Below, piece by piece: positions 34,358 to 38,997 of a DNA stretch of 38,997 bases. The position numbers were made by a program, and so were the translations under genes. The number at the start of each line of letters is the position of its first letter. Position 1 is the first letter of the stretch. The notes under the pieces were generated by a model, which saw nothing but the letters and a program-made list of their open reading frames with translations, was not told the DNA's origin and made no database searches. Source of the stretch: a bacterium (lineage in GTDB: Bacteria > Patescibacteriota > Patescibacteriia > UBA9934); NCBI GenBank assembly GCA_027592325.1, contig JAQCKO010000010.1, positions 1 to 38,997 of the forward strand. Reading direction: 5' to 3'.

Positions 34358-34415
34358 AGGATTGATTATGATTTATGGGTTTTGATTAGTGAACTCGGCT
34401 AATTGCTAACAGCTA

Positions 34416-34946
34416 TTAAGCCTCTTTTTGATCACGGATCGCGCCAAGCGCGGTAACAAGTCCACGCAAATTTCCTGCAAGAACGTTCACGAATCCAGAA
34501 ACTGGAGCGTTGATCGATCCAACTAGCTGTGCGTAGAGCTGCTCCTTCGATGGAAGAGCCGCGAGCTTATTCACTTCATCGGCACTGATTGCCTTTCCTT
34601 CGAGTACACCTGCAACGGCGGTAAGCACATCATTGTTTGCTGTACCGAACTCTTTTACAAGTTTTGCCGCAGATACTTCATCGTCCATTGAGAAGGCAGT
34701 AAGGATTGAGCCTTGAAGCACTTTTGCATCGAAATCTTCAATGCCAGCTTCCTTCGCAGCGATTGCAAGAAGGGTCTTCTTTGCAACCATCACCTCTACA
34801 CCTTGCTCTTTGGCCTTTTGACGAAGCTCGTCAGATTGAGGCATGGTCAGTCCCGATACTTGAGCAAATGCCGCTGCTTTCATTGAACCGAATTTCTCGG
34901 TCAGAGATGAAGCGATTTCTGCTTTTTGCGCTCGGGATTTTGCCAT
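34416..34946 (-). CDS. rplJ: Ribosomal protein uL10
   Basis: 176 aa, a normal length. It anchors the L12 dimers to 23S rRNA. The N-terminal globular domain includes MAKSRAQKAEIASSLTEKF and VMVAKKTLLAIAAKEAGI. The C-terminal helix that binds L12 is LRGLVTALGAIRDQKE. Transcribed from a strong promoter behind an L10-type autoregulatory leader. Confidence 0.97.
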   Translation of the reverse strand: MAKSRAQKAEIASSLTEKFGSMKAAAFAQVSGLTMPQSDELRQKAKEQGVEVMVAKKTLLAIAAKEAGIEDFDAKVLQGSILTAFSMDDEVSAAKLVKEFGTANNDVLTAVAGVLEGKAISADEVNKLAALPSKEQLYAQLVGSINAPVSGFVNVLAGNLRGLVTALGAIRDQKEA

Positions 34947-34984
34947 AAGCGTTTATTAATGAGTCACCAAAATGGCAACTTCTT

Positions 34985-35120
34985 TTTAAGTAAGGGTCGA
35001 TTTATAAATAAAACGACCTCCGGTCTAAAAACCGCAGGCGGATGCCAGCTTCCAGAACATTCTGGAGTGAACCTCGGCAAGACTTACCCCATGCGGGAAC
35101 TTGCGTTCTTCGGTTTCAGA
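34985..35120 (-). promoter_or_regulatory. L10-type ribosomal protein leader
   Basis: The 5' leader of rplJ contains GTAAGTCTTGCCGAGGTT and the hairpin TCCAGAA-TG-TTCTGGA, then CCGCCTGCGG...ACCGGAGGTC. This resembles the L10 leader, where the L10-L12 complex binds a kink-turn and blocks expression. Position and the GCCGAGGT element support the call; the structure has not been computed. Confidence 0.65.
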
Positions 35121-35127
35121 CGGTGGA

Positions 35128-35156
35128 AGAATATCACGAGAGGCTAAAAATGTCAA
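35128..35156 (-). promoter_or_regulatory. Promoter of rplJ-rplL
   Basis: TTGACA (35151-35156), 17 bases, TATTCT (35128-35133) with TG one base upstream (TGATATTCT). A near-consensus promoter about 180 bases before rplJ. Confidence 0.88.
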
Positions 35157-35163
35157 GAAATCG

Positions 35164-35233
35164 TACAGGTTTCAGTTTTCAGGTGTCAGATAACGTGGCT
35201 GTTCTGTAACCTGTTACCTGTGAGCTGAAACCT
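35164..35233. repeat. 10-bp inverted repeat with CCTGTTACCTG tract
   Basis: CAGGTTTCAG and CTGAAACCTG lie at the ends of a segment of degenerate CTGTAACCTGTTACCTG repeats, similar in style to the CCTACAACCT tracts before the Nudix-like gene and xseA. The remaining bases to 35345 show no gene. Confidence 0.65.
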
Positions 35234-35345
35234 GAATCCCCTTGCCCTCTCATGGTAATCATGGCACGCTTTATATGATCGCAATCCGGCGGTTACGTTA
35301 AAAATCAGGCCCTGGAGGCCAATGGCAAATTCTTAGGAGGAAGCC

Positions 35346-35564
35346 GTGCAGTTCATTCTCATCGAAACAAGATATAACCTATTACTACAGGCCGTCCGTC
35401 AGAACGGTGTTGTGCGAGGCACACTCGTTCTACTGAACGAAGATCAGATCTTCAGCAGCCGTACACGAACATTCATTCTTAATCACTCTCTCGGGTGGAC
35501 AACGAATGAAGACCTCGTGCGCATTCTGCTGCGGGCACATGCCCAATGCTCTGTAGCTATGTAA
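35346..35564 (+). CDS. Hypothetical 72-aa protein with strong Shine-Dalgarno
   Basis: 72 aa from a GTG 6 bases after AGGAGGA, the clearest ribosome-binding site in the window. The sequence (MQFILIETRYNLLLQAVRQN, then GVVRGTLVLLNEDQIFSSRT) suggests two strand-helix units; no known family is recognised. No signal peptide. A GC-rich terminator follows 8 bases after the stop. Composition and signals differ from the flanking ribosomal and pyrH operons, which suggests an acquired cassette. Confidence 0.55.
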   Translation: MQFILIETRYNLLLQAVRQNGVVRGTLVLLNEDQIFSSRTRTFILNHSLGWTTNEDLVRILLRAHAQCSVAM

Positions 35565-35571
35565 GCTCTCC

Positions 35572-35605
35572 GTCCCCCTCGGCCTCTGCCGGGGGTGTAC
35601 TCTTT
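35572..35605 (+). terminator. Terminator of the 72-aa gene
   Basis: CCCCCTCGG-CCTCTG-CCGGGGG followed by TGTACTCTTTT. Confidence 0.78.
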
Positions 35606-35641
35606 TATATCGTTAATTTATACAGAAGCCCTTCTCTGCCC

Positions 35642-35670
35642 TTGACATAAATATGAAAACACGCTAATCT
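35642..35670 (+). promoter_or_regulatory. Consensus promoter of a candidate small RNA
   Basis: TTGACA (35642-35647), exactly 17 bases, TAATCT (35665-35670). No ORF follows before the hairpin at 35712. Confidence 0.85.
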
Positions 35671-35676
35671 TTCGTC

Positions 35677-35746
35677 GGGCAGGCAAGCCTACAAAAAAAA
35701 CCTCCCTCCCTCCCCCGCGTATGAGAATGCGCGGGGCCCTTTTTTT
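35677..35746 (+). ncRNA. Candidate small RNA with anti-Shine-Dalgarno tract
   Basis: Predicted start near 35677. The transcript of about 70 bases holds a small hairpin (AGGC-A-AGCCT), eight A residues, CCTCCCTCCCTCCCCC, and the hairpin CCCCGCG-TATGAGAATG-CGCGGGG followed by CCC and T7. The C-rich tract is complementary to GGAGG ribosome-binding sites. No coding potential. It could equally be an unusual terminator region for the convergent UPF0462 gene; the promoter is the main argument for an RNA. Confidence 0.5.
35712..35746 (+). terminator. GC-rich hairpin ending the candidate small RNA
   Basis: CCCCGCG/CGCGGGG, 7 bp, followed by CCC and seven T on the plus strand. On the minus strand the same hairpin lies 20 bases after the UPF0462 stop. 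Confidence 0.75.
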
Positions 35747-35764
35747 ATTATAGACAGGTAAACG

Positions 35765-36277
35765 TCAAGCAATAGATCTAAACCACTCTGGCTGATGGTA
35801 GTCCGGTACTCTCCCTGGCACCTCGAACGCAGCCAGATAACGACGATTTTCGCTCGAACCATGAATAGCGTAAGCATTTCCTATCCATGGCGCTTTTGGT
35901 AGCCAAATGAGCGGCACGTTTGCTTTACCCATCCATCGATTACCCTCAATCTTTGCCTCATATTTTACAAATGGAATTGGGTCGCCACTGCGCTCGCGCA
36001 CCCCATCAAATTTCAGAAAGAGATAGTGCCCATGCGGACCAAATTCAAACTCAACATACTGTTCCCGCGCTTCTTGATTCGCCAAAAACAACTCCACTAC
36101 TTCAAACTCCCAAAGCCCGTCCATTGACCCTGCCTGTGCAGCAGGAGCCGGATCGTTGTGAAAAGGCGCGTCGATACGAATTTCAAGATTTATCTCGGTC
36201 AGATTCAGTTCGATCGAAACATGCTCGTCTTGCTCAATAGGCACACCGTCCCAGGTTTTGTGTATTTTGATGGTCAT
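35765..36277 (-). CDS. UPF0462 (C4orf33-like) protein
   Basis: 170 aa. IHKTWDGVPIEQDEHVSIEL, IRIDAPFHNDPAPAA, LWEFEVVELFLAN, QYVEFEFGPHGHYLFLKFDG and YAIHGSSENRRYLAAFEVPG parallel the human C4orf33 family (TWDGFPV...APFFRDPP...LWDYEVVEAFFL...YLEVELCPHGQHLVL...FAIHGSKDKRSYEALYPVP). The fold is expected to be a DOMON/carbohydrate-binding-like beta sandwich; function unknown. The start overlaps pyrH by 4 bases (ATGA). Confidence 0.85.
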   Translation of the reverse strand: MTIKIHKTWDGVPIEQDEHVSIELNLTEINLEIRIDAPFHNDPAPAAQAGSMDGLWEFEVVELFLANQEAREQYVEFEFGPHGHYLFLKFDGVRERSGDPIPFVKYEAKIEGNRWMGKANVPLIWLPKAPWIGNAYAIHGSSENRRYLAAFEVPGRVPDYHQPEWFRSIA

Positions 36278-36960
36278 GAAAGAATTGTTCCCTTGAAGTC
36301 CTCCCCTTCAATAAGTCCACGGATATTCTCTAAGTCATCTCCATTTACAATCGCGACGGAAATCCCCTCTTCATCACAAAGCTTAGATGCAATAGGGTCA
36401 AATGGCGCCGACATTCCCGGATCCCATTCTTCACCCACCATTGTTCGATACTCTTCCCAGCTCATAACTTCTCGTTTTTCTGCATGAGGATTTTTCCGCG
36501 GATCGTCGGTATACACGTAATCAATATTTGATGCATTGATGACCATTCCCGTATCAAGATTTTTTGCCATCACGCTTGCTACATAATCAGTTGACCATCC
36601 TGGCTTCCATCCAGCCGCTATAAGTACATCGCCATCCCACTCCTCTGGTATATGATGCGGATTCTTAATCACAACCGAATGTGCAATGTCTCTCAAAATG
36701 GTTCGCACCAGATGTCCATTCAGGCGTGTTGAGTGAATCCCGAGCCAGTCTAAATCTTCCGGATGCAGCGAATCAACCACCTCACTCGCAGCAGAAATAT
36801 AGTGACGCGCTGTTTTTCCTCCTCCACAGACCAAAATCAATCGCTTCCCCGAATTCACAACTTGCTCAGAGAATAGTTTTAAAGCCGAAAGAAACTTCAC
36901 GCTTGGTCCCCCATTTGGCACAATCATTGATCCTCCGATAGATATTATCACTGTCTTCAT
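36274..36960 (-). CDS. pyrH: UMP kinase of the archaeal/amino-acid-kinase type
   Basis: 228 aa. It phosphorylates UMP to UDP. TVIISIGGSMIVPNGGPSVKFL (phosphate-binding Gly loop), LILVCGGGKTARHYI near 41-55, and IDYVYTDDPRKNPHAEKREVMSWEEYRTMVGEEWDPGMSAPFDPIASKL near 140-190. Length and the GxxAPFDPIA segment are closer to the archaeal-type enzyme (about 225 aa) than to E. coli PyrH (241). An AGGA lies 6 bases before the ATG. Confidence 0.87.
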   Translation of the reverse strand: MKTVIISIGGSMIVPNGGPSVKFLSALKLFSEQVVNSGKRLILVCGGGKTARHYISAASEVVDSLHPEDLDWLGIHSTRLNGHLVRTILRDIAHSVVIKNPHHIPEEWDGDVLIAAGWKPGWSTDYVASVMAKNLDTGMVINASNIDYVYTDDPRKNPHAEKREVMSWEEYRTMVGEEWDPGMSAPFDPIASKLCDEEGISVAIVNGDDLENIRGLIEGEDFKGTILS

Positions 36961-36973
36961 ACATTTCCTGTTT

Positions 36974-36998
36974 ATAAAAAAAGAAGGCTTTCGCCTTC
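36974..36998 (-). terminator. Terminator of the xseA-xseB-holin-like operon
   Basis: Minus strand GAAGGC-GAAA-GCCTTC-TTTTTTTAT, a textbook intrinsic terminator, 3 bases after the holin-like stop and 13 before the pyrH start. Confidence 0.9.
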
Positions 36999-37001
36999 CC
37001 T

Positions 37002-37361
37002 CTACCTGTTTACATGGGGTTTCTGTTTTTTAAGCATGGCATTTGTGAGCACACTTGTTGCCCAGAGAATAATGGCTGCAGCGAGCGCCGGCACAAACCC
37101 ATCGACGGTAAATCCTTCTAGGAATGTGCTTGCAACCCAGAGAATGAGTGCGTTTATCGCAAGCACAGATAGTCCGAGCGTAAGAACAGTAATCGGCAGT
37201 GTTAACACGATTAGCAGCGGACGGACAATCGCATTCAAAAGCCCAACCACGAGGGCAACAATGAGGGCAAAGTAGAAGCTCTCCACAACGAAACCAGGAA
37301 TGATCTGCGTTATTGCGAGAAGCGCCGCGCTATTGATAATCCATCTTGCAAATATTCGCAT
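37002..37361 (-). CDS. Phage holin family IV / YvlD-like membrane protein
   Basis: 119 aa with four membrane segments: INSAALLAITQIIPGFVV, FYFALIVALVVGLLNAIVRPLLIVLTLPITVLTLGLSVLAINALILWVAS, and FVPALAAAIILWATSVLTNAML. The LLNAIVRPLLIVLTLPITVLTLGLF-type block is the signature of the 4-TM superfamily IV (DUF/YvlD). Housekeeping copies are common in bacteria and usually not lytic; role unknown. Third gene of the xseA operon. Confidence 0.88.
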   Translation of the reverse strand: MRIFARWIINSAALLAITQIIPGFVVESFYFALIVALVVGLLNAIVRPLLIVLTLPITVLTLGLSVLAINALILWVASTFLEGFTVDGFVPALAAAIILWATSVLTNAMLKKQKPHVNR

Positions 37362-37400
37362 AATTGACGTCAGGATAGCAACTCACACAATAGGCGTCAA

Positions 37401-37619
37401 CTATGATTCATCATCCGTAATCTGTTGAAACTCCGCCTTGAGCTCGGTAACTTTGTGCTCAACTTCCGCAAGCTTTTTTTTACAGATTTGCGCGAGTTTA
37501 AGACCGCGTTCGAATTTCTTAATGCCTTCATCAAGATCAACATCTTCACGTTCGAACCACTCCGTCAGCTCTTCAAGTTCTTGAAAGGCTGCAGAAAAAT
37601 TTGGGGATGTTTTTGGCAT
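37401..37619 (-). CDS. xseB: Exodeoxyribonuclease VII small subunit
   Basis: 72 aa, a normal length. Helical hairpin FQELEELTEWFEREDVDLDEGIKKFERGLKLAQICKKKL is the XseB signature. It binds the C-terminal helices of XseA to form the single-strand exonuclease. 49 bases after xseA. Confidence 0.95.
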   Translation of the reverse strand: MPKTSPNFSAAFQELEELTEWFEREDVDLDEGIKKFERGLKLAQICKKKLAEVEHKVTELKAEFQQITDDES

Positions 37620-37668
37620 AGGATATAAAGGAAGAATTTAGTGATTAGGATTGGATCTTTGATTTCCA

Positions 37669-38946
37669 CTACAACAATTGCTCTTGCGCTCGCCGTCCTG
37701 TCACGGCTTCGATTTCTCCTCCAGCGAGCTGAATCCGTATATCGGCTCCGTCTGAAATAGCTACAGGGTCTGTGACGATATCTGATCCTTTGCGGACGAT
37801 GGCAAAACCACGGCGAAGTGTATGCTGTACGTCAAAACTTGAGAACAGGCGCATGAGTGCCTCGGTCTTTGCCTTCCTATACTGCCACAGCGCATCGAAC
37901 CTGGCGAGTAACGATTTTTCCCGCGCTTCAATATGCGTGCGCGTTTGAATGAGGCTGAGACGAAATCGATCAAAGGCATAAACAAAGCGCTCAATGGTCA
38001 TTCGTAGCGTATGCATGCGTTCTGAAATGAACCGCTCTAAAATCATTCTCGTGCGATCGATGCTTCGCTGCCGACGTGTGAGTTCAAAACGCAACTGATC
38101 CTCCATGCGTCGCACCGACATGTAAAGCTCACGGTGAATATCTTCCTTATCTGGCACCACACGCTCTGCGGCATTACTTGGCGTCGATGCACGAACATCT
38201 GCGACAAAGTCGGCCAATGATTCATCACGTTCATGTCCTACCCCAACGACGACTGGAATTTTTGAAGTAAAAATAGCGCGCGCAACTTGCTCGTTATTGA
38301 AGGCATGTAAGTCTTCGAGTGAACCCCCTCCACGCGTAAGCACAATGACGTCTGGTCGATTCGCTTCATTGAGGTGATTGAAACGCTCGAACGCCCCAAG
38401 AATATCATTTACAGCATGCTGACCCTGCACATGCACATGTGCGTGTACAACCTCAACCCCGCTCCAACGATTCGTCAAAATGCGCATGAAATCGCCATAC
38501 GCCGCTGCCTCACGCGAGGTGATGAGACCGATTTTTGCCGGAAAGCGTGGAATAGAACGTTTACGCGCACCATCAAATAATCCTTCACTGTCCAGTTTTT
38601 CTTTCAGAAGAGCATACGCCTTTGCAAGCGCTCCCTCCCCCACAAGCTCAATTGTCTTAACTGTAAGTGAAAATTTTCCAAATCGTTCATACACCTTTGC
38701 TTGCCCCATCACCTCAACCTTCATCCCTGCATCGAGTGGAATGTGAACGGAATATGTCGTCGTAAAACAGGAAATCTTTACATCTTTGTCTTCGTCTTTC
38801 AAGTCAAAATTAATCCACTTTCCTTGGCTCACCCTGTATTCAACAATCTCTCCTACAACCCGAATACGCTCTGCCGGAATGGTCGCAAGGGTTCCATTTA
38901 CAAGGTCAACATATTCCGAAACAGTGAATTTTTGCGCGTCTTCCAT
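37669..38946 (-). CDS. xseA: Exodeoxyribonuclease VII large subunit
   Basis: 425 aa. N-terminal OB fold (about 20-100, VVGEIVEYRVSQGKWINFDLKD), then the catalytic domain with RFPAKIGLITSREAAAYGDFMRIL and VIVLTRGGGSLEDLHAFNNEQVARAIF, and VVGVGHERDESLADFVADVRASTPSNAAE. It ends with a long coiled-coil region and a final QHTLRRGFAIVR segment. It degrades single-stranded DNA into short oligonucleotides. The ATG at 38946 lies 7 bases after an extended -10. Confidence 0.97.
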   Translation of the reverse strand: MEDAQKFTVSEYVDLVNGTLATIPAERIRVVGEIVEYRVSQGKWINFDLKDEDKDVKISCFTTTYSVHIPLDAGMKVEVMGQAKVYERFGKFSLTVKTIELVGEGALAKAYALLKEKLDSEGLFDGARKRSIPRFPAKIGLITSREAAAYGDFMRILTNRWSGVEVVHAHVHVQGQHAVNDILGAFERFNHLNEANRPDVIVLTRGGGSLEDLHAFNNEQVARAIFTSKIPVVVGVGHERDESLADFVADVRASTPSNAAERVVPDKEDIHRELYMSVRRMEDQLRFELTRRQRSIDRTRMILERFISERMHTLRMTIERFVYAFDRFRLSLIQTRTHIEAREKSLLARFDALWQYRKAKTEALMRLFSSFDVQHTLRRGFAIVRKGSDIVTDPVAISDGADIRIQLAGGEIEAVTGRRAQEQLL

Positions 38947-38953
38947 ATTGGGT

Positions 38954-38962
38954 AGGTTAGCA
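38954..38962 (-). promoter_or_regulatory. Extended -10 (TGCTAACCT) of xseA
   Basis: Minus strand TATGCTAACCT, 7 bases before ATGGAAG, preceded by a CCACCTACAACC tract. Same layout as the Nudix-like gene promoter. Confidence 0.65.
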
Positions 38963-38997
38963 TAGGTTGTAGGTGGTCGGTAGTGGGTTGTATGTGG

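Noticed and set aside
37002-37361. Prophage signal from the holin-like gene
   Set aside because: This 4-TM family is widespread as a housekeeping gene, and it sits in the xseA-xseB operon with no phage genes nearby.

Overview
The window looks like the chromosome of a Candidate Phyla Radiation (Patescibacteria) bacterium using the standard bacterial code (TGA ends hrcA and rsmH). This rests on compact gene order, short versions of core proteins (HrcA, UvrA, UvrC, a TsaB-like protein), an unusual dcw cluster followed by a FtsK/VirD4-like ATPase, and intergenic repeats encoding '[15 protein letters not shown]'-type translations. I cannot fix the class from sequence alone.

Layout. 1-920: the 3'-truncated minus-strand end of an NhaA-type Na+/H+ antiporter, absent from the ORF track because it runs off the edge. 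1191-6288: heat-shock operon hrcA-grpE-dnaK-(GIY-YIG nuclease)-(small membrane ORF)-dnaJ, controlled by a CIRCE operator whose spacer contains the -10 box. 6343-9387: K+ channel, Kef-type antiporter and a disordered protein. 9403-9669: a GC-rich RNA polymerase alpha-CTD-like fragment. 9758-12450 (+): CapA-like protein, tRNA-Glu, mannose-1-phosphate guanylyltransferase. 12394-18827 (-): mraZ, rsmH, ftsL-like, then a membrane protein plus FtsK/VirD4-like ATPase pair and uppP. 18852-19486: a repeat cluster with possible MraZ boxes. 19487-20032 (+): degenerate Nudix protein. 20013-26427 (-): uvrB, uvrA, uvrC. 26623-27063 (+): unknown GC-rich gene. 27241-31217 (-): NMNAT-like, DUF362, repeats, tRNA-Gln, MscS-like, TsaB-like and winged-helix regulator genes. 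31262-33424 (+): membrane-anchored propeller protein. 33666-33887 (+): DUF378. 33953-35156 (-): rplJ-rplL with L10 leader and promoter. 35346-35564 (+): small unknown gene, followed by a candidate small RNA. 35765-38946 (-): pyrH-UPF0462 and xseA-xseB-holin-like operons.

Two expression styles stand out. Many chromosomal genes lack a Shine-Dalgarno and have an extended -10 of the form TGCTAnnnT placed 6-9 bases before the ATG, which suggests leaderless mRNAs. A few GC-richer small genes instead carry strong Shine-Dalgarno sequences and their own hairpin terminators, as acquired cassettes would. A perfect sigma70-type promoter at 35642-35670, followed about 45 bases later by a terminator, predicts a roughly 70-nt RNA containing CCUCCCUCCCUCCCCC, which is complementary to Shine-Dalgarno sequences. 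It is the best candidate here for something undescribed.
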